Of a stretch of DNA of 8,140 bases, positions 1 through 6,153 are shown in pieces (position 1 is the first letter of the stretch; the number at the start of each line of letters is the position of its first letter). Below the pieces are notes generated by a model. That model had not been told where the DNA came from, did not search any database, and was given only the letters and a program-made list of their open reading frames with translations. Source of the stretch: Simkania sp. (GTDB taxonomy: Bacteria > Chlamydiota > Chlamydiia > Chlamydiales > Simkaniaceae); the NCBI GenBank assembly GCA_028281425.1, contig JANQJX010000077.1, positions 1 through 8,140 of the forward strand, written 5' to 3'. Position numbers and translations under genes: made by a program.

Positions 1-410
1 CAATTTAATATTCATATCATACTTATTATCAGCATCTTAAGGATTCTATATCTATGGAAATTAGGAGATTTTATCTGAAAGATGCGAAATGTGGGCTAGC
101 CCACATTTTACGCCACCTATAAAAAATCTACATGCTCTTTTTTCCGATACATCTAATAAATTCTTTTAGGTTAAGCTGCAAATCCCAAAAGCAATCCTGC
201 CTCTCTCTTTGAAAGGGGTGTTAGAAAAACACGGGTTAGACTTGACATAAGTCGCATGTCCCTTTGCTCTCAAGGGTATAGTGAATGTGCACCTTTCACA
301 ATTTTCCAAAAAAATCTCACCTATTGATGCAGCGCTAAAGGGAAAAATAGGTCGCAATCCGGGGGAGTCAAGAAAACGCAAGCTTGTTTATGCAAGGCGA
401 GTTATTTTGT
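1..410. other. Intergenic stretch without a convincing gene
   Basis: No reading frame here has both a good ribosome binding site and recognisable protein content. The two frames that stay open, one per strand between about 166 and 508, overlap each other and the hypothetical gene on the minus strand, and I treat them as noise or decayed sequence. The only strong structure is a perfect palindrome at 87-108. A 22-codon frame starting at ATG 54 runs across the palindrome and has only a distant AAGGA upstream. I do not call it a gene. Confidence 0.6.
87..108. repeat. Perfect 22-bp palindrome, hairpin-forming
   Basis: The two 11-bp halves are exact reverse complements, each reading AAATGTGGGCT towards the centre. 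Folded as RNA it gives a GC-rich stem (GTGGGC with GCCCAC) flanked by A-rich and T-rich ends. A short further pairing, GCG at 84-86 with CGC at 111-113, lies outside a 2-nt bulge. This could be a weak bidirectional terminator, a protein-binding palindrome, or a copy of a dispersed repeat. There is no strong T-run, and the nearest minus-strand stop codon is about 300 nt away, so the terminator reading is not secure. Confidence 0.6.
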
Positions 411-794
411 TTACACATAATAAGGTACAGTCATGGGATCAATATAAGTCACTTCAAATATATAATCGATACAAGCCCAAAACAGGCTTTCTTGAGCTTT
501 GTCGTTGATCTTGATATCACGATCAGTAAACCCTCGACTTTGAAAAACCTTAAATAACAAACAGCTTGTAAAAAATCTAACCGCCACTTCAATCATGCGT
601 TTTATTCTATGACTAAAACCTTGAGCACAAGCCGCATGATGCACCATATAATTCCCAAATGTTATCCCAATAAAATTACTAGATACAGTATGAATAATAG
701 AAGGAAAAGGCTTTCCTAACCCATATCCCCAAATTCCCCCTATAACGGCCCAATCAATTCCTTTTTCAATACATTGCTCTAATGAAACACTCAT
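411..794 (-). CDS. Hypothetical protein, 127 aa, downstream of ileS
   Basis: I do not recognise the family. The start is supported by AAGGAG placed about 7 nt before the ATG at 794, one of the best ribosome binding sites on this strand. The gene lies 52 nt after the ileS stop codon on the same strand, so it may be co-transcribed with ileS. The protein is rich in glycine and aromatic residues, with moderately hydrophobic patches at about residues 15-27 (WAVIGGIWGYGLG), 38-52 and 68-83. None is long or clean enough for a confident membrane call. A Cys- and His-containing stretch (YMVHHAACAQGFSHR, about 49-63) lies in the middle. There is no signal peptide and no obvious paired-hydrophobic inclusion-membrane (Inc) pattern. 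The likely case is a lineage-restricted chlamydial protein of unknown role. Confidence 0.75.
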   Translation of the reverse strand: MSVSLEQCIEKGIDWAVIGGIWGYGLGKPFPSIIHTVSSNFIGITFGNYMVHHAACAQGFSHRIKRMIEVAVRFFTSCLLFKVFQSRGFTDRDIKINDKAQESLFWACIDYIFEVTYIDPMTVPYYV

Positions 795-823
795 TTAAAT
801 CTCCTTTTCTTAGAAAATAATTC

Positions 824-845
824 GACCCTACCATAAGATAGGATC
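824..845 (-). terminator. Weak hairpin between ileS and the 127-aa gene
   Basis: On the minus strand GATCCTA pairs with TAGGGTC (six Watson-Crick pairs and one G-U) around an 8-nt loop, beginning just after the ileS stop codon. The following sequence, GAATTATTTTC, is AT-rich but has no proper U-run. It could attenuate readthrough from ileS into the small gene. It is too weak to call a full terminator. Confidence 0.25.
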
Positions 846-846
846 T

Positions 847-3800
847 TTACTCATGAAGTGTGACTTTTTCAATCGAAATCACCGCTTTTTCTCCATTTAA
901 ATCCCATACTGTCCCTTCTGTTTTTTCAAAAAAAACATTAACCCCTAAAACTTCTTGCAAAATGATTTGTCGATATGTGTTAAAACAGGTTTTAACATAT
1001 TGTGTCGTTTCTATATGAATATGGATACGATCGGTCACCTCAAACGTTTCATTGCGCCGCTGCGTATTGATTTTATTGATCAGCTCACGGGCAAGCCCCT
1101 CACTCAAAAGCTTTTCATTTAAAAGGGTATCTAAACCAATTGTGATTTGATCTTTTGTTGCTGCTATCACTCCTTCTTTTACAAAACGCTCTACTAAAAC
1201 ATCTTCAAGTTGCAATAGGATTTTCTTTCCTTCGATATCGATTTCTATAGATCCTTTTTTAAGAAATGCATCGACTTTTTGAGAACTCATATTTTGACAG
1301 ATCTCTTTTACCTGATTCATGAGAGGACCTAATCGTTTTCCAAGAATCCGATAGTTAGGCTTGATCGATGTCAAGACAAAATCGGAATCATCACTTAAAA
1401 AAACCAATTCTTTCACATTGAGCTCATCTCGAATCAAAAAAGCCTGTTTTTGCAGCTGCTTAAGAGCTTTTTGATCGGATGTCACAAGATAAGCTTTCGC
1501 AAGAGGCTGACGCACCTTGAGTTTGCACTCTTTGCGAAGAGAATGTCCCATGCTTACAGCAATTTGAACATTTTTCATCTCCTCTTCAAGAATAAGATGA
1601 CGTAAAGCTTTGTTATAAGTTGGAAAATCGGTTAAATGTACAGAAGTTTTTTCTCCATTTTCTGAGCTTAATTCTTTAAAAATAGCTTCACTAATAAAAG
1701 GAACAAAAGGTGCTGCAATTTTTGTTAGCTCTATAAGAACTGTATAAAGGGTCATAAAAGCTTCTCTTCGATCCAAACTCTCCTTATCTGCCCAAAAACG
1801 ACCACGACATCTTCTGATATACCAATTGGTGAGTTGATTGATAAAAGTGACAAAAGGGTCAACAGCATCACTTAAAACATAAGCATCCATTCCCTTTTCT
1901 ACATCTAAGATGAGTTTTTGCAATAAAGAGAGAACCCACTGATCCAAACTATGTCTTGAAAGAATCTTTTCATCTACTTTTTTTTCCCAACGATAAATCT
2001 TGGCATAAGTTGCAAAGAAGACATAAGCATTCCAAAAAGGGATGAGAAATTGACGTAAAACAAGTTGAATCCCTTTTTCACTAAAGCGCAAATCATTGCC
2101 TTGAACACAAGGACTATGAAGTAAGTAAAGACGAATAGCATCTGCTCCATATCGATCGATGATCAATTGGGGCTTAGGATAATTTTTAAGTCGCTTAGAC
2201 ATTTTCATCCCATCTTCTGCAAGGACAATCCCATTCACAATCACATTTTTAAAAGCAGGCTGTTTAAAAAGGGCTGTTGACAAGACATTGAGTGTATAAA
2301 ACCATCCCCTTGTTTGATCCAGTCCTTCGCCAATAAAATCGGCCGGGAATCCTTTTAAGACCTCTTTTTCTCCTTCAAAAGGAAAATGGTTTTGTGCATA
2401 AGGCATGGATCCCGATTCAAACCAACAATCAAAGACTTCTGGAATACGCATATAAACCTTTCCATCTATTTCAAAGGTAAGGCGATCGATATGGTGACGG
2501 TGAAGGTCGGTAATGTTGCTTTGAGTGAGTTTTTCAAGCTCAGAGATTCTTGAAACCACCTTAATCTCTCCTTCACTAGTGCGCCAAATGGGGATAGGGG
2601 TTCCCCAGTAGCGATTACGACTAATCGCCCAATCTCTAGCATTTTCAATCCATTTTCCAAAACGTCCTTCTTTAATATGCCCAGGAACCCAATGAATTTT
2701 TTGATTGGCTTTAATCAGCTCTTCTTTAATTGTTTCTACTGAAACAAACCATGTGCATACCGCTTTATAAATCAAAGGTGTATCTGAGCGCCAACAAAAA
2801 GGATAGCGGTGGCGAATACGAGACTCATGAAAAAGACGTTTTTCTGCTTTTAAGCGGCGGATAATTTCTCGATCGGCATCTTTTACAAACTTTCCTGCAT
2901 AATCGGGGATTTCTTTTGTAAACTTCCCATTCTGATCGACTGGGCAAACAAGCTCAATTCCCTCTCTTGTACAAACAAAAAAATCTGCTTCTCCAAAAGC
3001 AGGTGCCATATGCACAATGCCTGTTCCATCTTCTTCTTCCACAAAAGAATCTTCAAGGACAGTAAAGGCTTTTTCACTCGCCCCTTGAACAAAAAAATCA
3101 AAAAGAGGCTTATAACGTCTATTTTTTAACCTATCTCCTTTAAAAGTCTCAATGACATCATAAGTTTCGGGATCTTTAAAATAGATCTTTAAACGCCCTT
3201 TTGACAAGATATAGAAGACCCCTTTCTTTTTATCATAGATCTTGACATAAGTGAGGTTTGCATTGACACAAAGAGCTAAATTTGAGGGAAGCGTCCAAGG
3301 AGTTGTCGTCCAAGCAAGAAGCGATGTTTTCTCTTCATCAATTAAGGGAAAAAGAAGAAGAATTGAGGGATCATCAACATCACGGTAGTTGAGATTTGCT
3401 TCAAAATTGGAAAGAGGAGTGCCAAGCTTTGCAGAAAAAGGCATCACTTTAAAACCTTCATAGATCAGCCTTTTTTCCCATAACTTAGAAAACACCCACC
3501 AAACCGATTCCATAAAAGAGGGATCCATCGTCCGATAAGCATTTTCAAAGTCAATCCACCGCCCCATGCGATTGACGATTTCTTCCCACTCTTTTGTATA
3601 ACGAAGAACAATACTCCGACACTCTTCATTAAAAAGATCAATCCCAAATTGTTCGATCGATGAAGCTCCTGAGAGTTCTCTCGCTTTTTCAATCTCATTT
3701 TCAACAGGAAGTCCATGACAATCCCAACCAAAGCGACGTGGCACATAAAACCCTTTCATCGTCTTATAGCGAACAATCGTATCTTTAATCGTTCCGGCTA

Positions 3801-3972
3801 ATAAGTGACCATAATGGGGAAGACCTGTTGCAAAAGGAGGTCCATCATAAAATGAAAAAAGAGGATTTTTAGAACGTTTCTCAAGAGAAGCTTTGAAAAT
3901 ATGGTATTTCTTCCAAAATCTGAGCAAACGTTTTTCTCGATCGGGGAAATTTTCCTTTAAGATCTTAAACAT
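847..3972 (-). CDS. ileS: Isoleucyl-tRNA synthetase (IleRS), long type
   Basis: This cytoplasmic class I enzyme charges tRNA-Ile with isoleucine and hydrolyses mischarged valine. All hallmarks are visible in the 1041 residues. The HIGH signature reads HYGH at 53-56 after FYDGPPFATG, and GWDCHGLPVENE spans about 82-93. The CP1 editing domain shows the Thr-rich WTTTPWTLPSN at 221-231 and GTGIVHMAPAFGEAD at 316-330, whose last Asp is the conserved editing residue. CWFESGSMPYAQ follows the editing insert. The KMSKS loop reads KMSKR at 590-594. The remainder is the anticodon-binding and C-terminal region. Length and wording match the eukaryote-like IleRS clade to which chlamydial enzymes belong, a group generally linked to low mupirocin sensitivity. 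The ATG at 3972 leaves about 14 residues before the conserved EKRLLRFW segment. Its ribosome binding site is poor: a GGAAAG lies well upstream across an A/T tract. The gene is divergent from ssrA. Confidence 0.98.
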   Translation of the reverse strand: MFKILKENFPDREKRLLRFWKKYHIFKASLEKRSKNPLFSFYDGPPFATGLPHYGHLLAGTIKDTIVRYKTMKGFYVPRRFGWDCHGLPVENEIEKARELSGASSIEQFGIDLFNEECRSIVLRYTKEWEEIVNRMGRWIDFENAYRTMDPSFMESVWWVFSKLWEKRLIYEGFKVMPFSAKLGTPLSNFEANLNYRDVDDPSILLLFPLIDEEKTSLLAWTTTPWTLPSNLALCVNANLTYVKIYDKKKGVFYILSKGRLKIYFKDPETYDVIETFKGDRLKNRRYKPLFDFFVQGASEKAFTVLEDSFVEEEDGTGIVHMAPAFGEADFFVCTREGIELVCPVDQNGKFTKEIPDYAGKFVKDADREIIRRLKAEKRLFHESRIRHRYPFCWRSDTPLIYKAVCTWFVSVETIKEELIKANQKIHWVPGHIKEGRFGKWIENARDWAISRNRYWGTPIPIWRTSEGEIKVVSRISELEKLTQSNITDLHRHHIDRLTFEIDGKVYMRIPEVFDCWFESGSMPYAQNHFPFEGEKEVLKGFPADFIGEGLDQTRGWFYTLNVLSTALFKQPAFKNVIVNGIVLAEDGMKMSKRLKNYPKPQLIIDRYGADAIRLYLLHSPCVQGNDLRFSEKGIQLVLRQFLIPFWNAYVFFATYAKIYRWEKKVDEKILSRHSLDQWVLSLLQKLILDVEKGMDAYVLSDAVDPFVTFINQLTNWYIRRCRGRFWADKESLDRREAFMTLYTVLIELTKIAAPFVPFISEAIFKELSSENGEKTSVHLTDFPTYNKALRHLILEEEMKNVQIAVSMGHSLRKECKLKVRQPLAKAYLVTSDQKALKQLQKQAFLIRDELNVKELVFLSDDSDFVLTSIKPNYRILGKRLGPLMNQVKEICQNMSSQKVDAFLKKGSIEIDIEGKKILLQLEDVLVERFVKEGVIAATKDQITIGLDTLLNEKLLSEGLARELINKINTQRRNETFEVTDRIHIHIETTQYVKTCFNTYRQIILQEVLGVNVFFEKTEGTVWDLNGEKAVISIEKVTLHE

Positions 3973-4019
3973 GATTTAAATTTTTTTCTTTCCACTTGAA
4001 TTCACCCATCAAATCTTTG

Positions 4020-4038
4020 ACCATTTTACAAAAATGGT
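4020..4038. repeat. 8-bp hairpin or dyad upstream of ileS
   Basis: ACCATTTT at 4020-4027 and AAAATGGT at 4031-4038 are perfect reverse complements around a 3-nt centre. After one mismatch the symmetry continues for two or three AT or GT pairs. The dyad sits about 50 nt before the ileS start codon, so it falls in the promoter or leader of ileS. It may be an operator or a leader hairpin. No T-run follows on either strand, so a terminator is unlikely. Confidence 0.4.
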
Positions 4039-4190
4039 AAAGTAAAAAAGAAGCAATGCTTTTAGGGAAAAAATATTACATCTTCCACTTCTTTTCTATA
4101 AAGAAAAAAATCGAAGTCGCTTACATCTTTAGAAATCTCCTTGTCAGAATGGACGCTCTCAAGCTAAAATGGCTATCAAATAAGAGACGC

Positions 4191-4229
4191 TAGTCTTAAC
4201 CCAAGTTTATCATTTGGGTTAAGGCACTA
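4191..4229. repeat. 10-bp inverted repeat upstream of the ssrA promoter
   Basis: CTTAACCCAA at 4195-4204 pairs perfectly with TTGGGTTAAG at 4214-4223 around a 9-nt loop. Beyond a 2-nt bulge, TAGT at 4191-4194 pairs with ACTA at 4226-4229. The structure ends about 14 nt before the putative ssrA -35 box. It has no T-run on either side. It is either a regulatory dyad or a relic terminator of a lost gene. Confidence 0.45.
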
Positions 4230-4242
4230 ATCGCTAAATAAA

Positions 4243-4273
4243 ATGACATAAAAAAGGCTTTTTTTGATAAAAT
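4243..4273 (+). promoter_or_regulatory. Putative ssrA promoter
   Basis: ATGACA at 4243-4248 matches the -35 consensus in five of six bases, and TAAAAT at 4268-4273 matches the -10 consensus in five of six. The 19-nt spacer is long. The -10 box ends 7 nt before the mature 5' G of tmRNA at 4281, consistent with transcription starting at or close to the mature end. Confidence 0.45.
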
Positions 4274-4370
4274 CTATCTTGGGGGTGTACTGGTTTCGAC
4301 TTAGAAATGAAGTAAAAGTGGCATGCAGAGGTTTCGGCTGGCCTCTTTAAAAAGCCGAGAACAAATAATC

Positions 4371-4400
4371 GACAACCAAGATTATTTAGAAGCTGCTTAA
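4371..4400 (+). other. tmRNA tag reading frame (DNQDYLEAA, stop)
   Basis: Nine codons, GAC AAC CAA GAT TAT TTA GAA GCT GCT, are followed by TAA. The frame is fixed by the terminal Ala-Ala-stop and by the TAATC immediately upstream of GAC. The end, LEAA, is a variant of the usual LAA or ALAA degron. Other frames across the same stretch stop quickly: the GCC-starting frame at 4354 gives only four codons. Confidence 0.75.
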
Positions 4401-4626
4401 GACCTAATCCGTCTATAAAGTAGCCGATAACCTAAGGTTGGACCTAGGGTTTTAGGATCTATCGTAATTTAACTAGGTGTGGGCATTGATCCTCTTTGGC
4501 TTCTTAAGAGCCAATGCCCGAGATTTAAAAAGAAGTGCATTGGCCTTTCGTGGGGTGCCTTACAGCAAGGTCAATTGCAAATTTTTAAGGCACTAAGCAT
4601 GTAGGCATTTTTATGGAGTTTACTAG

Positions 4627-4655
4627 GGACGAGAGTTCGATTCTCTCCACCTCCA
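4627..4655 (+). other. Putative left attachment site (att core in the ssrA 3' end)
   Basis: The T arm and 3' acceptor strand of ssrA are a standard target for tyrosine integrases, and an intact integrase gene lies about 420 nt downstream pointing away from ssrA. The 3' end of the RNA is intact, as expected when the element carries a copy of the target end. The exact crossover cannot be set because the partner repeat, attR, lies outside this window. Confidence 0.5.
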
Positions 4656-4664
4656 ATTCAAATT

Positions 4665-4700
4665 AAGGCTTCAGTTTCACGATTGAAGCCTTTTGTTTTT
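4665..4700 (+). terminator. Rho-independent terminator of ssrA
   Basis: AAGGCTTCA at 4665-4673 and TGAAGCCTT at 4684-4692 form a perfect 9-bp stem with a 10-nt loop, followed by TTGTTTTT. It lies 9 nt after the mature 3' end of tmRNA. Because the likely crossover is within the RNA's 3' end, this terminator may belong to the inserted element rather than to the original locus. Confidence 0.85.
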
Positions 4701-4753
4701 AGTGATATACACCAGCAAATTCACGCCGAAAAATTCCGCCGCGCAAACCTCAA

Positions 4754-4774
4754 TTACGCACTATTTACGCACTA
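4754..4774. repeat. Tandem pair of TTACGCACTA, candidate integrase arm sites
   Basis: Exact 10-bp copies lie at 4754-4763 and 4765-4774, an 11-bp period or about one helical turn. A third, inverted copy lies at 4934-4943. Such spaced short repeats, separate from the core site and close to the integrase gene, are what arm-type binding sites of lambda-like integrases look like. The integrase here has an N-terminal arm-binding type domain. Confidence 0.5.
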
Positions 4775-4832
4775 GACTGAATGAAACCAGATCAAAACTA
4801 CCTAACACTTTGCATAAATCCCCTATTTGTTC

Positions 4833-4911
4833 TGTGACACCTGTGACATCTGTAACTTCCAGGGAAACCCATGTTTCATTTTAGAATTTTCCTCATGTGA
4901 CATCTGTGACA
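4833..4911. repeat. TGTGACA repeats in two clusters with 9-bp period
   Basis: TGTGACA occurs at 4833-4839 and 4842-4848, with a degenerate third unit TGTAAC at 4851-4856. It recurs at 4896-4902 and 4905-4911. Each step is 9 bp, and the two clusters share the same reading phase. The units may be iteron-like protein-binding sites, or the DNA trace of a Val-Thr-x peptide repeat from a decayed gene. Confidence 0.5.
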
Positions 4912-4926
4912 AATTCTTCTTAAAAT
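4897..4926 (+). promoter_or_regulatory. Possible integrase promoter
   Basis: GTGACA at 4897-4902 (five of six to the -35 consensus) and TAAAAT at 4921-4926 (five of six to the -10 consensus) are separated by 18 nt. The predicted start would fall on the inverted TTACGCACTA copy at 4934-4943, so integrase binding there could repress its own gene. This would leave a leader of about 140 nt. No other pair in the region is better, but AT-rich DNA makes chance matches common. Confidence 0.3.
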
Positions 4927-4933
4927 GTGGAAA

Positions 4934-4943
4934 TAGTGCGTAA
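4934..4943 (-). repeat. Inverted third copy of TTACGCACTA
   Basis: The top strand reads TAGTGCGTAA, the exact reverse complement of the tandem copies at 4754-4774. Identity with the first copy extends to 13 bp (TTACGCACTATTT). See the tandem pair for interpretation as an integrase arm site. Confidence 0.5.
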
Positions 4944-5076
4944 ACACAGCAAGTTGTCTTCTTAAAGAATTGGCATGCAAAGGATTAAAATAATAAGCGA
5001 TGAGAATGCAGATCTCTTTGTTGTTGTTTAATCCTCTTTCTCCTATGATGACCTCTTTTCTGAAATAAGGAGTATC

Positions 5077-6153
5077 ATGGGCACAATTCGAACTTACGAC
5101 AAAGAAGATGGAACCACAACCTATCACGCAGAAGTCAGGCTCAAAGGATATCCAATCCAACGCGCATCCTTTAGAACTAAAACACTCGCTAAAAAATGGA
5201 TTCAGGACACAGAATCTTCGATCCGAGATGGCAGACACTTTCGAACTGCTGAAGCCAAAAAGCATACTGTTAAGGATTTAATCGAACGATTTTGCACGCA
5301 ATGGCTAACTCAATATCCTCACAGAGTGGTCAGGCAAACAGCCTATCTATCTTGGTGGAAAGAACGCTTGGGCCATTTACTACTCTCCGATTTAACTCCT
5401 GCAATCATCGCTGAAGCAAGAGATGCTCTCCTTGCTGAAAAAACCCATAGAAATACTCCACGCAACCCTGCTACTGTCAATCGCTATTTAGCTGCTTTCT
5501 CTAGACCACTTACAATAGCTGTCAAAGAATGGGGATGGCTCGATGACACACCAATGCGAAAAGTCTCAAGCCTCACAGAAGGAAATGGTAGAAATCGACT
5601 TCTGTCTCTGGAAGAAAAAAAACGATTACTCGAAGCGTGTAAACAATCTCCCAACCACCACCTCTCTAATATTGTCTCCATCGCTCTTTTAACCGGTATG
5701 CGTCAAGGAGAAATTCTAACCTTAACCTTTGAAAACTGTGACTTTCAGAATAAGCTAATTACCCTTGAAAAAACAAAAAATGGAGAAAGAAGAGTTCTCC
5801 CAATGACCAAAGCAGTAGAAGATATTCTCCTTTCATGCAAGACATCCGATATAGACTTAGGTCTTGTTTTCAAGCCCTCAAGCGCCACAAATCGCAGTGG
5901 AGTTGGCGACATTTATAATGCATTTAAGAAAGCCTTAAAAGCAGCCAAGATCAAAGATTTTAGATTTCACGACCTTAGACATGCAGCTGCCTCCTACCTT
6001 GCTATGAATGGAGCAACTCAAGGAGAACTGATGACAATACTCGGGCATAAAACGGCGACGAGGACACGACGCTACGCCCATTATAGCCAAAAACACGTCG
6101 CGGATCTGATGAACCGCATGCAAACAGAGTTATTGTCACAGAAAAATTTATGA
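5077..6153 (+). CDS. Tyrosine-family site-specific integrase
   Basis: This 358-aa enzyme should insert and, with a helper, excise the element by strand exchange through a covalent 3'-phosphotyrosine. Residues 1-60 form an arm-binding type N-terminus (TYHAEVRLKGYPIQRASFRT, then a helix). About 62-155 is the core-binding SAM-like domain, and about 175-345 the catalytic domain. All catalytic residues are present: R209 in TGMRQGE, K234 in LEKTKNGERR, H298 and R301 in FHDLRH, H324 in ILGHKT, and Y333 in RRYAHYS. Length is typical. The start follows AAGGAG at 5067-5072 with a short 4-nt spacer. The gene lies downstream of the ssrA 3' end, its likely target, and points away from it. Its TGA stop overlaps the ATG of the next gene by 4 nt, so both are probably translated together. 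Confidence 0.95.
   Translation: MGTIRTYDKEDGTTTYHAEVRLKGYPIQRASFRTKTLAKKWIQDTESSIRDGRHFRTAEAKKHTVKDLIERFCTQWLTQYPHRVVRQTAYLSWWKERLGHLLLSDLTPAIIAEARDALLAEKTHRNTPRNPATVNRYLAAFSRPLTIAVKEWGWLDDTPMRKVSSLTEGNGRNRLLSLEEKKRLLEACKQSPNHHLSNIVSIALLTGMRQGEILTLTFENCDFQNKLITLEKTKNGERRVLPMTKAVEDILLSCKTSDIDLGLVFKPSSATNRSGVGDIYNAFKKALKAAKIKDFRFHDLRHAAASYLAMNGATQGELMTILGHKTATRTRRYAHYSQKHVADLMNRMQTELLSQKNL

Larger units (their letters stand above)
3973..4280. other. Divergent intergenic region between ileS and ssrA
   Basis: This 308-nt AT-rich region must carry the promoters of both ileS (leftward) and ssrA (rightward). It contains two hairpins (4020-4038 and 4191-4229) and a usable ssrA promoter at its right end. 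I found no convincing leftward -35/-10 pair for ileS and no open reading frame of note. Confidence 0.6.
4281..4655 (+). ncRNA. ssrA: tmRNA (transfer-messenger RNA)
   Basis: With SmpB, tmRNA rescues stalled ribosomes and tags nascent peptides for proteolysis. The 5' acceptor strand GGGGGTG (4281-4287) pairs with CACCTCC (4648-4654), including the G3-U70 wobble that marks alanine identity. The discriminator is A4655. CCA is not encoded and must be added. The conserved GGTTTCGAC follows the 5' end, and the T arm is GAGAG-TTCGATT-CTCTC (4631-4647). The tag frame resumes at GAC 4371, preceded by TAATC as in the TAGTC context of Escherichia coli, and runs DNQDYLEAA to TAA at 4398-4400. Tagged proteins should therefore end (A)DNQDYLEAA. 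The resume codon is Asp rather than the commoner Ala or Gly. The 5' part is close to chlamydial tmRNA as I recall it. The 3' end is the apparent insertion site of the downstream element. Confidence 0.96.
4701..5076. other. Left-end region of the mobile element, between ssrA and the integrase
   Basis: No protein gene is supported here. The region holds three copies of TTACGCACTA (two tandem, one inverted), five TGTGACA-like repeats with 9-bp periodicity, and a possible integrase promoter. One frame stays open from 4693 to 4884 but has no ribosome binding site. Its C-terminal repeats are discussed in the findings as a possible relic. Confidence 0.55.

Noticed and set aside
54..122. 22-codon plus-strand frame (MEIRRFYLKDAKCG...) across the palindrome
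   Set aside because: Too short to judge, the AAGGA is too far upstream, and the sequence is constrained by the palindrome.
166..381. Minus-strand open frame of 71 codons as a real gene
   Set aside because: No ribosome binding site, no family recognised, and overlaps another open frame. Kept only as a low-interest possible relic.
281..508. Plus-strand open frame of 75 codons
   Set aside because: It overlaps the end of the better-supported minus-strand gene at 411-794, has no ribosome binding site, and its composition is not protein-like in any recognisable way.
2466..3746. Minus-strand frames at 2466-2660, 2883-3101 and 3465-3746
   Set aside because: They lie wholly inside ileS in other frames, while ileS shows all family motifs without interruption.
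4693..4884. Plus-strand open frame of 63 codons as an intact gene
   Set aside because: It begins inside the T-run of the ssrA terminator, has no ribosome binding site, and ends in repeat sequence. At most it is a relic.
4833..4911. CRISPR array
   Set aside because: The repeats are only 7-9 bp with no spacers of uniform length, and no cas genes are present.
4876..5265. Minus-strand open frame of 129 codons
   Set aside because: It is antisense to the start of the integrase and to the repeat region, with no ribosome binding site. The integrase frame is clearly the coding one.
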